From NCBI RefSeq assembly GCF_009757775.1, contig NZ_RHLK01000016.1, positions 103,486-167,485 of the forward strand: a stretch of DNA of 64,000 bases, given 5' to 3'. Each line of letters opens with the position of its first letter. Position 1 is the first letter of the stretch. Shown piece after piece: positions 9,056-16,998 of this stretch. The translations under genes and the position numbers were made by a program. Below the pieces are notes generated by a model, which saw only the letters and a list, made by a program, of their open reading frames with translations, was not told where the DNA came from and ran no database searches. Source of the stretch: Paenibacillus lutrae (GTDB lineage: Bacteria; Bacillota; Bacilli; Paenibacillales; NBRC-103111).

Positions 9056-10030
9056 TTGAATCCCCCTAAAATGACTAACAGCTTCAACCAAGCGGCATCT
9101 GAATCTTCGCAGGCAGCCGCAGCCGCCGCACAGAGTAGAGCGGCAGAGCCTTCATCAGCAGATACAGCAGCTCTTGCAGCGGCGGAATCACTGACGGATA
9201 AACGCCTGGCATCCGATGCCGAATCCGCGGAGGAGACCCGCAGCGCGGCTGGTCAAGCTGCCCCGAATGGCAGCGAAGCCGCCGGCTACTCGGCGGGCAA
9301 GTACCGGACTCCGGACGGGGCCCCTGCGGACATCGTGATTTTCACGATCACGTCGACCGCCAGGAAGACGGCCAAGAAGTCGCTGCCGCACCGCGAACTG
9401 CAAGTACTGCTGATCCAGCGTAAAAGCTGGCCGTTCGCAGGGCAGTGGGCGCTTCCCGGAGGCTTCTGCAAAGAGACGGAAACGATGCACGACTGCGCGA
9501 GGCGCGAGCTGAGAGAGGAGACAGGCGTCGCGGACGTGCACATGGAGTATTTCAACGTGTACAGCACGCCGGATCGCGACCCGAGAGGCTGGATCATCTC
9601 TCATGCTTTCTTTGCCCTCGTGCATGAGCAGTACTTGGCGGGCCGTCAAGCGGCGGATGATGCAGCGGACGTCAAGCTTTTTACAGTGGAGGAGGCGCTT
9701 GGAATGGAGCTTGCCTTTGACCACAAGCGGATTCTGCAGGACGCGGCAGACCGTATCAGACAGCACATGCTGACCACGACCATTGCCAAGGAATTTCTCC
9801 CCGCCGAATTTACGATGAGCGAGCTGTATCAGGTCATTCAGACCGTCGTGCCCGAGTTCGAGGAGCGGAATTTTATACGCAAGATTACTTCCACACAGAG
9901 CAGGCAAGGAATTATCGAAGAGGTTCTGGATCATCAAGGGAAGCAGAAGCTGTCCAACCAATATTCACAGCGTGCCGCACAGCTATACCGGTTTACCGAT
10001 TATTCGCCTCAGCTGTCCATTTACAGCTAG
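9056..10030 (+). CDS. nrtR: NrtR-type Nudix regulator of NAD metabolism
   Basis: A 324-residue protein starting at TTG (9056) after aggcagg. Residues 1 to about 85 are a low-complexity Ala/Ser/Glu extension. A Nudix domain follows, and its box matches the consensus completely (GFCKET, E, then REL, REETGV). The C-terminal about 90 residues (AKEFLPAEFTMSELYQVI onward) resemble the winged-helix DNA-binding domain of NrtR. NrtR proteins repress NAD salvage genes and respond to ADP-ribose or related nucleotides. The next genes are pnuC and nadR, as expected. Because the Nudix box is intact, the protein may also hydrolyse ADP-ribose. A plain ADP-ribose pyrophosphatase is the alternative. Confidence 0.8.
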   Translation: MNPPKMTNSFNQAASESSQAAAAAAQSRAAEPSSADTAALAAAESLTDKRLASDAESAEETRSAAGQAAPNGSEAAGYSAGKYRTPDGAPADIVIFTITSTARKTAKKSLPHRELQVLLIQRKSWPFAGQWALPGGFCKETETMHDCARRELREETGVADVHMEYFNVYSTPDRDPRGWIISHAFFALVHEQYLAGRQAADDAADVKLFTVEEALGMELAFDHKRILQDAADRIRQHMLTTTIAKEFLPAEFTMSELYQVIQTVVPEFEERNFIRKITSTQSRQGIIEEVLDHQGKQKLSNQYSQRAAQLYRFTDYSPQLSIYS

Positions 10031-10060
10031 GCTTCTCTTTTAAGTTTTAATATTGTCGTT

Positions 10061-10073
10061 TTGATATTATTAT
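10061..10073. promoter_or_regulatory. Second copy of the candidate NrtR operator, upstream of pnuC
   Basis: The sequence ttgatattattat differs by one base from ttgatattatcat at 9008-9020. It sits about 25 bp before the pnuC start, inside an AT-rich stretch able to hold a promoter. The second half-site is less perfect than in the nrtR copy. Confidence 0.4.
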
Positions 10074-10098
10074 TATAACTATATAAGGAGTGTTTCCT

Positions 10099-10797
10099 AT
10101 GAAAAAAACATGGACTCCAATCATCCTGCTGGCCGTCATCTTAGTGTTAGCCTGGCTGACTTCGTCCACGGCCCTTGAAATTGCCGCTACCGCGACGGGT
10201 TTGCTCTGCGTGTGGCTGACCGCCAGGGAAAATATATGGGCCTGGCCGATTTCGATGATTAACGTGGCTCTCTTCTTCTATACATTCTGGGAAGTGAAGC
10301 TGTACGCGGATATGACGCTGCAAATCTTTTTCTTCATCCTGAGCATTTACGGCTGGGTTGTCTGGCTGACACGCAGAGGAACGGCCGATGTAAGACCGAC
10401 CCGAAGACTGCGTCCATGGGGGATTCTCCCGCTTGCGCTGTTTCTCGTAGCAGCCTCGGGCGGCTGGGGATATGTGCTGGAGCGCTATACGGACGCATCG
10501 ATTCCATACGTGGATGCTTTTATTGCAACGCTGAGTATTGTTGCTCAGATCCTGCTGTCGGCCAAAATTCTGGAGAATTGGATCATCTGGATTGTAATCG
10601 ATGTATTGTCTGTCGGGATGTACGCGTATAAAGGGCTGGACATGATCGCGCTGCTCTACTTGATCTATCTGGGAATTGCGATTTCGGGGCTAGTTACATG
10701 GAGAAGAAACTATAGGGCAGACCAGGCGAAAGCGGCGAAAGATACGGAATCTGCGGCACCGCAGCCTGGAACAATGAACGGAGCCGTTGAAGGTTAA
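10099..10797 (+). CDS. pnuC: Nicotinamide riboside transporter PnuC
   Basis: A 232-residue integral membrane protein with about seven hydrophobic helices. The sequence WLTARENIWAWPISMINV and the aromatic-rich stretch FFILSIYGWVVW are typical of PnuC vitamin transporters, which take up nicotinamide riboside by facilitated diffusion. The chosen ATG lies eight bases after aaggag; a GTG three codons earlier would overlap the ribosome site. The gene lies between the NAD regulator and NadR, whose kinase domain would trap the imported riboside by phosphorylation. Confidence 0.88.
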   Translation: MKKTWTPIILLAVILVLAWLTSSTALEIAATATGLLCVWLTARENIWAWPISMINVALFFYTFWEVKLYADMTLQIFFFILSIYGWVVWLTRRGTADVRPTRRLRPWGILPLALFLVAASGGWGYVLERYTDASIPYVDAFIATLSIVAQILLSAKILENWIIWIVIDVLSVGMYAYKGLDMIALLYLIYLGIAISGLVTWRRNYRADQAKAAKDTESAAPQPGTMNGAVEG

Positions 10798-10850
10798 GAG
10801 GGCCCAAGAATTCGGGTGATAAAAAATTTATGAAAAGAGGTGCATGAGCA

Positions 10851-12017
10851 TTGGAAACTAATCCGCTAACGGCAGCAGAACAAACTGAGCAAACAACGCC
10901 GATCAAGGAAACTAAACCAACCGAGCAAACTAAACCAACCGAGCAAACCAAGCAAACCAAGCAAACCAAGCAAACCAAGCCAACCGAGCAAACCAAGCCT
11001 ACAACCGGTCTTACGCTTGGCAAATTCGCTCCCCTGCAGAAAGGGCATCAGCTCATGATCGAGAAGGCACTCCGGGAGAATGATGAGGTGATCGTCATCA
11101 TTTACGACAGCCCGGAGGTTACCGACATTCCGCTGCCGGTAAGGGCCGGCTGGATTCGGACGCTGTACCCGGCCGTCCAGGTTATCGAGGCGTGGGGAGG
11201 ACCGTCCGAGACCGGCTATACGCGGGAGATCGAGGCAAGCCACGAGGATTACATTATCCGGCTGCTGGACGGCCGGACGATCACGAACTTCTACAGCAGC
11301 GAGCGGTACGGCGAGCATATGAGCGTGGCGCTCGGGGCAGTGAACCGGCAGGTCGATCCGCAGCGCATCCGGGTACCGGTCTCGGGTACCCGGGTCCGGC
11401 AGGACCCTTATGCCGAGCGCCGTTATGTGGACCCGGTTGTGTACCGGGACCTGATCGCCCGGGTCGTCTTACTCGGAGCCCCTTCCACCGGCAAGACGAC
11501 CCTCACCGCGCATCTGGCGGCCCGGCATCATACCGTCTGGATGCCTGAATACGGACGGGAGTATTGGGCCGAGCACCAGATCGGACGCCGGGTAACGAAG
11601 GAGCAGCTGGTCGAGATTGCGGAAGGCCATGCAGCCAGGGAAGACGAGATGGCAGCGGACGCCCGCAGATTCCTGTTCGTCGATACCGATGCACGGACGA
11701 CATTGCAGTTCTCGATGGACTATTACGGGGAGGCTCTGCCCCGGCTCCATGAACTGGCTGACGCTGCGGCAACCCGCTACGATCTCGTATTCGTCTGCGA
11801 TACGGACATTCCGTATGACGACACATGGGATCGCTCGGGCGATGTGAAGCGGCAGCTGTTCCAGAAGCAGATACTGGCCGATCTGCACATGCGCCGTATC
11901 CCTTATATCCTGCTGCAGGGGACTCTGCAGCAGCGCGCCGCCCGGGCGGATGCGGTACTGGCTAAACTTCGCAAGTATCGCAGCCTATATGAGATGTTCG
12001 CGCAGACGGACATGTGA
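10851..12017 (+). CDS. nadR: Bifunctional NMN adenylyltransferase / ribosylnicotinamide kinase NadR
   Basis: A 388-residue protein starting at TTG after aaagagg; an ATG seven bases earlier is out of frame and closes at once. Residues 1 to about 50 are a repeat of Lys-Gln-Thr/Pro-Thr-Glu words. The adenylyltransferase domain follows (GLTLGKFAPLQKGHQ, then SGTRVR). The kinase domain begins at VVLLGAPSTGKTTL (Walker A) and runs to the C-terminus. It makes NMN from nicotinamide riboside and NAD from NMN. It lacks the helix-turn-helix of enterobacterial NadR, consistent with NrtR acting as regulator. Oddity: the usual HxGH motif reads QKGH, so the first His is replaced by Gln. Confidence 0.85.
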   Translation: METNPLTAAEQTEQTTPIKETKPTEQTKPTEQTKQTKQTKQTKPTEQTKPTTGLTLGKFAPLQKGHQLMIEKALRENDEVIVIIYDSPEVTDIPLPVRAGWIRTLYPAVQVIEAWGGPSETGYTREIEASHEDYIIRLLDGRTITNFYSSERYGEHMSVALGAVNRQVDPQRIRVPVSGTRVRQDPYAERRYVDPVVYRDLIARVVLLGAPSTGKTTLTAHLAARHHTVWMPEYGREYWAEHQIGRRVTKEQLVEIAEGHAAREDEMAADARRFLFVDTDARTTLQFSMDYYGEALPRLHELADAAATRYDLVFVCDTDIPYDDTWDRSGDVKRQLFQKQILADLHMRRIPYILLQGTLQQRAARADAVLAKLRKYRSLYEMFAQTDM

Positions 12018-12360
12018 ATCCGAACAGGAACGTCCTCCAGCCGCCCGGTGCAACCAGTCCCCCCCTTGATACATGAAATAAGCCGTATCACGCTGAGGAC
12101 CTCCTGCATACGGATGTTGATTCCTATACGGCAGATTAACGCTCTTTATGATTAACGGTGCAGCATGTTCATTCTCTCCAACCGCTGTGTTTCAGTCTGC
12201 TGAATCCTCCCTCGAATGTATCATGAGACTATGGCGCCGATTTATACCGGCGCCATTTTTTTGTAAGGACTCTATTAAAAATATATAAATTTTCGATCGG
12301 AATATAGTAAAATATAGAATTGTAAAAGATTTATATTTATGGAATAGGCGGAGTTAACGG
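12018..12360. other. Gene-free stretch between nadR and the deacetylase gene
   Basis: I see no credible gene here. It contains the terminator at 12231-12263 and then an AT-rich segment (12265-12345) that probably holds the promoter of the deacetylase gene, although no clear -35/-10 pair stands out. Confidence 0.6.
12231..12263 (+). terminator. Rho-independent terminator of the nrtR-pnuC-nadR locus
   Basis: The segment atggcgccg pairs with cggcgccat across an eight-base loop and is followed by seven T. It is the first strong plus-strand terminator after nadR. Confidence 0.85.
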
Positions 12361-13233
12361 GTGTGGAAATTCATTGTTACCGGTCTCATTTTTTGCGTGT
12401 TTGCGCTTCTGTCATTATGGGGGATTATTGAATATAAGCCAAGGGGGATAACGGCCCAATATAAAGATGGCGTGTTGGTTTTGCTCTATCATGATATTGT
12501 TCCTGATCAGAGCGCGGACCGCCAGAATCGCGGAACCATTACGACTTCTCGGTTTAGAGAACATCTCCGGGCCTTGTCGGATTCGCATTACCAGGTGATC
12601 TCTATGAACACATTTACCGAATTTATTCTCCTGGGAAAAGAGATTCCTCCTAACTCCATTGTGATTACATTTGACGATGGATATGAATCATTTTATACGC
12701 AAGCTTATCCGCTGTTACAAGACTTCAAAATGACCGCCACCAATTTCATAATAGGGCAGTCTTCAGATTTCTATCAGCCCAAGGCTATTCCCCATTTGAG
12801 CTGGAATCAGATGAGAGAGATGAAACGGGCAGGGATGGAATTCTACAGCCATACCTACCGGCTTCACAATCAGGTGCCGGTGGACCGGCAGCTTAATTGT
12901 GAGCCGGCCCTGACTCATGCGATGTATCTTGAGACGCTGGGCCGGCTGGAGACAGAAGAAGAATATGCGGCGCGTATCCGTAGTGACTTGTCTCTGATGG
13001 AACGAAGGTTTACAGAGGAGCTGGGCAATCGTGCCAAACTGCTGGCTTTTCCTTACGGAGCCTACACGGACCAGGTCAAAGAGATTGCGGAGGGTATCGG
13101 TTTTCAGTTGTTTTTTACAATCAAAGAAGGTCTGAACAGGCAAGGAAACAACGAAATCTACCGAGTGAATGCAGGGGAGCCTGAGATGACGGCTCACGAT
13201 TTGCTGGCCAGGCTGGAAGCGCTCCGTTACTGA
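12361..13233 (+). CDS. Membrane-anchored polysaccharide deacetylase (NodB domain)
   Basis: A 290-residue protein with an N-terminal hydrophobic helix (residues 4-24) that anchors or exports it. The NodB homology domain shows LLYHDI near the start, the catalytic motif TFDDGYES (the paired Asp residues), a zinc His motif in YSHTYRLH, and later AFPYGAYT. This arrangement matches family 4 carbohydrate esterases that remove acetyl groups from N-acetylglucosamine in peptidoglycan or exopolysaccharide, with IcaB/PgaB/YxkH-like order. Start is GTG at 12361 after aggcggag. It appears monocistronic and converges with the DedA gene seven bases away. Confidence 0.85.
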   Translation: MWKFIVTGLIFCVFALLSLWGIIEYKPRGITAQYKDGVLVLLYHDIVPDQSADRQNRGTITTSRFREHLRALSDSHYQVISMNTFTEFILLGKEIPPNSIVITFDDGYESFYTQAYPLLQDFKMTATNFIIGQSSDFYQPKAIPHLSWNQMREMKRAGMEFYSHTYRLHNQVPVDRQLNCEPALTHAMYLETLGRLETEEEYAARIRSDLSLMERRFTEELGNRAKLLAFPYGAYTDQVKEIAEGIGFQLFFTIKEGLNRQGNNEIYRVNAGEPEMTAHDLLARLEALRY

Positions 13234-13239
13234 ACAATT

Positions 13240-13890
13240 TCAACGATCCGAATCGGCAGAGAGCTTAAACAGGCGGTGATAACGGGAACGCGCCCAGGCA
13301 GCCAAGCTGGCTTTATTCTTCCGTACGAGGATGAATGTCGTCAGCACAATTGCTCCGCCCGCCACGGCCCACACGGAATATTGGGCAATCAGATGCAGCA
13401 GCAGCTCGATTTTATTGCCGAAGATATAGCCGACCATCACATACAGGATGACCCAGATCAGACCGCTTACAGAGTTATAGAGGAAGAAAGTGCGGCTGCG
13501 GACTTTCAGAATTCCCGCAATATATCCGGTAAAATGCCGCAGACCCGGAACGAAATAGCTGACGAGAATGAGCTTGTCGCTGTATTTGGCGAACCAGGTG
13601 GTTAAGGTGTCGATCCGCTGCGGTTTGAGTAGAATGTACTTTCCGTATTTATCAAAAAAAGGCCTCCCGAGCTTGCGGCCCATCACATAAGTGACGATCG
13701 TGCCGATGATAGCTCCCAGGTAAGAAACAAGCATAATCCACAGCAGGTGAAACGTCCCTCCCGCCGCCATATGACCGGAAATCGCCATGGCCAACTCTCC
13801 CGGGAAGGGAATGGCGAGGGACTCTGCGAATAACCCCAGAAACAAAACTCCATATCCGTATTGTTCGAAAAGCTCACTGATCCATTCCAT
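13240..13890 (-). CDS. DedA family membrane protein
   Basis: A 216-residue protein with about five membrane segments and the DedA signatures FAESLAIPFPGE near residues 20-31 and the later FVPGLRHFTGYIAG motif. The ATG at 13890 is preceded by GAAGGAG at the right distance. Upstream in-frame ATG codons at 13959 and 14043 lack such a site. DedA/SNARE-associated proteins help flip or recycle undecaprenyl phosphate or phospholipids and support envelope homeostasis. The neighbours give no pathway hint. Confidence 0.88.
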   Translation of the reverse strand: MEWISELFEQYGYGVLFLGLFAESLAIPFPGELAMAISGHMAAGGTFHLLWIMLVSYLGAIIGTIVTYVMGRKLGRPFFDKYGKYILLKPQRIDTLTTWFAKYSDKLILVSYFVPGLRHFTGYIAGILKVRSRTFFLYNSVSGLIWVILYVMVGYIFGNKIELLLHLIAQYSVWAVAGGAIVLTTFILVRKNKASLAAWARSRYHRLFKLSADSDR

Positions 13891-14055
13891 TGCAGACTCC
13901 TTCAAGACTTCGACATTTGTTTGCGCCTTATCAGTATAGCTAGTTGAGAAGGTATTCATAATAGCCCCGGGTTTAGTTATGATCTGGACCTTAGTCTTGG
14001 TAACGCCTGCCCGGAAGGCCGTCAGCACACGTTGTACAAGCACGGGAGAAGCACA

Positions 14056-14115
14056 AAAATCCCCCTCATACAGTCACCGCCATCCGATGATGACGTGTTG
14101 TATGAGGGGGATTTT
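14056..14115. terminator. Bidirectional terminator after the siderophore-binding protein gene
   Basis: A perfect 17-bp stem (14056-14072 with 14099-14115) has T tracts on both strands. It lies just downstream of the minus-strand siderophore-binding protein gene, separating it from the DedA gene. Confidence 0.85.
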
Positions 14116-14126
14116 CAGCTTGCAGT

Positions 14127-15131
14127 TTACAGTTTATCCGCGTATTTCACGAAATCGTCCAGCATCAGATTAGCTGACTTAATACCGCCTGATGTATTCC
14201 AGATGATCTCGTCGATTTGGAACGCTTTGTTGTTCTTGGCAACATTCAGATTCGTGTAGAGAGGATCTTTCATCCACTCCTGCTGGGATTTCGTGCCGCC
14301 CTTGCTGTCATCGTAATCAGAGTTGAAGTAGAACATAATATCGCCATCCATATCGGCCATGCGTTCTTTGGTAATAACCTCCATGAAGGCATTCTTATCC
14401 TGGGCAGCCGGACGGGCGAATCCCAGATCCTGCAGAATGATGCCGGCGAATGTATCCTTCTGATAGATCCGGACCGCATTCGGAAGGAAGCGGACAATGG
14501 ATACTTTGGCGGATGTTTTGTCTCCGAATTTGCCCTTCACGTCAGCAACATGTTTGTTGTAGTTTTCCATCGCTTTGTCGCCTTCCGCTTTCTTGTTAAG
14601 GGCCTCGGCGTACAGAGCAAAATTCTTCTTCCACTTGCCGCTCAAATCTTCAGCAAATACCGTAGGAGCGATTTTGGTCAGCTGGTCGTAGATTTTCTCG
14701 TGTCTGACTTTGTTGCCGATGATCAGATCCGGCTTCAAGGAGACGATCAGCTCCTGGTTCGGCTGAACCTCTTCACCTAACTCGGTCACCCCTTGCATCG
14801 CGTCTTTGATGTGGGGGTACCATGTGTTGCCGACGCCGGATTTAACGGCTCCGACTGGCTTAACACCGAGTTCAAGCAGGGCTTCGGTGCCCTCGTTTGT
14901 AAGAACGACTACGCGCTGCGGCGTGCCTTTGATTTCTGTTTTGCCCATAGCGTGCGTAATCTCGCGTACGGTGTCAGCAGCTGGTGCAGGGGTGCCGGTG
15001 CTGCCCGGTGTTCCGGAAGCCGCCGGAGTCGTGCCGGTGCTGCTGCATCCTGCGGTTACGACAGCGATCATTGTAAGAACGAGCAGGCAAATCGTGAATA
15101 GAGACCGTTTCGGACGGTTCATGTGATTCAT
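14127..15131 (-). CDS. Iron-siderophore ABC transporter substrate-binding lipoprotein
   Basis: A 334-residue lipoprotein: basic start, hydrophobic helix and lipobox VTAGC (Cys about 29), followed by a Ser/Thr/Gly/Pro linker. The rest is a class III binding protein of the FhuD/FeuA/YfiY type, with ITHAMGKTEIKGTPQRVVVL at the start and a Tyr- and Trp-rich cleft. The ATG follows TTAGGAGGG. A near-consensus Fur box lies about 45 bp upstream. It is divergent from the siderophore operon and most likely binds its ferric product. No permease or ATPase gene is present here, so it must share one encoded elsewhere, as several Bacillus binding proteins do. Confidence 0.88.
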   Translation of the reverse strand: MNHMNRPKRSLFTICLLVLTMIAVVTAGCSSTGTTPAASGTPGSTGTPAPAADTVREITHAMGKTEIKGTPQRVVVLTNEGTEALLELGVKPVGAVKSGVGNTWYPHIKDAMQGVTELGEEVQPNQELIVSLKPDLIIGNKVRHEKIYDQLTKIAPTVFAEDLSGKWKKNFALYAEALNKKAEGDKAMENYNKHVADVKGKFGDKTSAKVSIVRFLPNAVRIYQKDTFAGIILQDLGFARPAAQDKNAFMEVITKERMADMDGDIMFYFNSDYDDSKGGTKSQQEWMKDPLYTNLNVAKNNKAFQIDEIIWNTSGGIKSANLMLDDFVKYADKL

Positions 15132-15176
15132 ACGGGTGGTTCCCTCCTAAAAGTATGTAAATGCATGCGGATAGAT

Positions 15177-15195
15177 GATGATGATAATCATTATC
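15177..15195. promoter_or_regulatory. Fur box upstream of the siderophore-binding protein gene
   Basis: GATGATGATAATCATTATC matches the 19-bp Fur consensus GATAATGATAATCATTATC at 18 of 19 positions. It implies iron repression of the minus-strand binding-protein gene. Confidence 0.9.
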
Positions 15196-15537
15196 AATTG
15201 TTTATTTAAAAGGTTTTTCCAAGTCCTGTCAACCCCTTTTTTTGGAATAGGGAAATTGACTTAGAAATTTTAAGAATCAAACGGTTATAAATAGACGGAA
15301 AGGTGCAGATAGAATCGTTCGTTTGTGCCGGAAAATCAAGAGGCAAGATGGGCGTAATCTGTTGAAGGGCAAAGGGTCCAACGTCCGCCTATAGTAGTAA
15401 AAAAATCATTCCGGAATAGAAACCGGCCTTCGATGAAGGGAAAGCTGTGTTTATTTTCTGCGTGCACCAAGGTAATGGAGTTGTCTAGGCCTATGGTCGC
15501 AAATTATCAAAATAAAGAAAAATTATCCATTTCCCTC
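15196..15537. other. Intergenic stretch between divergent iron genes
   Basis: About 340 bp between the two Fur boxes. I see no open frame with a ribosome site and no strong hairpin. It presumably separates two independently Fur-controlled promoters. Confidence 0.5.
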
Positions 15538-15566
15538 TTGTATTGATAATGATAATCATTTACAAT
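15538..15566 (+). promoter_or_regulatory. Promoter of the siderophore operon with embedded Fur box
   Basis: TTGTAT (15538-15543) and TACAAT (15561-15566) are separated by 17 bp. The 19-bp segment 15545-15563, GATAATGATAATCATTTAC, matches the Fur consensus at 18 of 19 positions and fills the spacer, so Fe-Fur would block RNA polymerase directly. The first gene starts about 68 bp downstream. Confidence 0.85.
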
Positions 15567-15633
15567 GAGCAGCAAGTAATTGATAAGAATTCTCAATTAA
15601 CAGACTTCACCTGAGAAGGGGAGAAATAAAGCT

Positions 15634-16998
15634 ATGATTTTGGGCAATGCGCATTACCTGAACAGCCAGCAAAAGCGTGAGTCCAACGCGCGTTCTTATC
15701 CGAGGAGGCTCCCCATGGCTCTTTGCGAGGCCAAAGGAATGATGGTCAAGGATGCGGACGGCAAAACTTACTATGACTGTCTGGCAGGCGCCGGTACGCT
15801 TGCACTTGGGCATAACCATCCGGTACTTGTGGAAGCCATCGAGCAGGTGCTTGCGAGCGGACTTCCTCTGCACACGCTTGATTTGACTACCCCGGTAAAA
15901 GAACAGTTCGTGGATGAACTGTTTGCCATACTGCCCGCGGACTTATCCAAGCGGGCCAAGATTCAGTTCTGCGGGCCATCCGGCGCAGATGCGGTGGAAG
16001 CGGCGGTTAAGCTGGTGAAGACAGCGACCGGCCGGGGGCCGATTCTCTCTTTTCACGGCGGTTACCATGGCATGACACACGGGGCGCTAAGCTTAACGGG
16101 CAGCCGCAGCCCCAAAGAAAACGTCAGCGGCCTTATGCCTGGCGTACACTTTCTGCCTTATCCGTACCCGTACCGCTGTTCTTTCGGCGTAGGCGGGGAT
16201 GAAGGGAATCGGCTGGGAAGCCGTTACATAGAGAATATGCTGGATGATCCCGAAAGCGGGATTGTAAGTCCGGCAGGTATGATCATGGAGATTGTACAGG
16301 GAGAAGGAGGCGTAATTCCCGCCCCGGATGAATGGGTGCGTGAAATGCGGCGCGTGACCCGGGAGCGTTCGGTCCCTCTGCTTATAGACGAAGTACAAAC
16401 CGGCATCGGCCGGACAGGGAAATGGTTTGCTTTTGAACACTCAGGCATTACGCCGGATGTGCTGATTCTCTCCAAGGCGATTGGAGGAAGTCTGCCGCTT
16501 GCTGTCGTCGTGTACGATGAATCGCTGGATATATGGGAGCCGGGAGCCCATGCGGGAACTTTCCGCGGCAACCAGCTTGCTATGGCAGCCGGCACGGCTA
16601 CCTTGAAGTTTATTCGCGAAGCGCGGCTGACCGAGCATGCCGCGGTGGCGGGAGAGCAGCTTATGAACGCGCTCCTTCAGATTCAGCGGCAGGCGGACTG
16701 CATCGGGGAAGTGCGGGGCAAAGGACTCATGGTCGGCGTCGAAATCGTCGACTCCGACCAGGCAGCTGACCGGATCGGCAGCTACCCCGCCCATCCGCAG
16801 CTGGCCCGCTGCATTCAGCAGGAGTGCCTGTCCCGCGGCCTCATTCTTGAGCTGGGCGGACGCCATGGCAGCGTGGTACGGTTCCTGCCTCCGCTTATCA
16901 TTACGGAGGAGCAGATCGATGACATCGCCTGGATCTTCGGCGAGTCTGTAATGGCCGCGCAGCGCGCGGTCCGCGGCATGCGGGAGGTTGAAGCATGA
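15634..16998 (+). CDS. dat: Diaminobutyrate-2-oxoglutarate aminotransferase
   Basis: A 454-residue class III PLP aminotransferase. Visible are FHGGYHGMTHGA, the cofactor Asp in LLIDEVQTGIGRTG, the Schiff-base Lys in ILSKAIGGSLPL and the GTFRGNQLA phosphate-binding segment. It closely resembles Dat/RhbA enzymes, which make L-2,4-diaminobutyrate from aspartate semialdehyde and glutamate. Next comes the matching decarboxylase, so together they supply 1,3-diaminopropane, the amine of schizokinen and rhizobactin. It is the first gene of the Fur-regulated operon; its stop overlaps the next start (ATGA). Confidence 0.88.
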   Translation: MILGNAHYLNSQQKRESNARSYPRRLPMALCEAKGMMVKDADGKTYYDCLAGAGTLALGHNHPVLVEAIEQVLASGLPLHTLDLTTPVKEQFVDELFAILPADLSKRAKIQFCGPSGADAVEAAVKLVKTATGRGPILSFHGGYHGMTHGALSLTGSRSPKENVSGLMPGVHFLPYPYPYRCSFGVGGDEGNRLGSRYIENMLDDPESGIVSPAGMIMEIVQGEGGVIPAPDEWVREMRRVTRERSVPLLIDEVQTGIGRTGKWFAFEHSGITPDVLILSKAIGGSLPLAVVVYDESLDIWEPGAHAGTFRGNQLAMAAGTATLKFIREARLTEHAAVAGEQLMNALLQIQRQADCIGEVRGKGLMVGVEIVDSDQAADRIGSYPAHPQLARCIQQECLSRGLILELGGRHGSVVRFLPPLIITEEQIDDIAWIFGESVMAAQRAVRGMREVEA

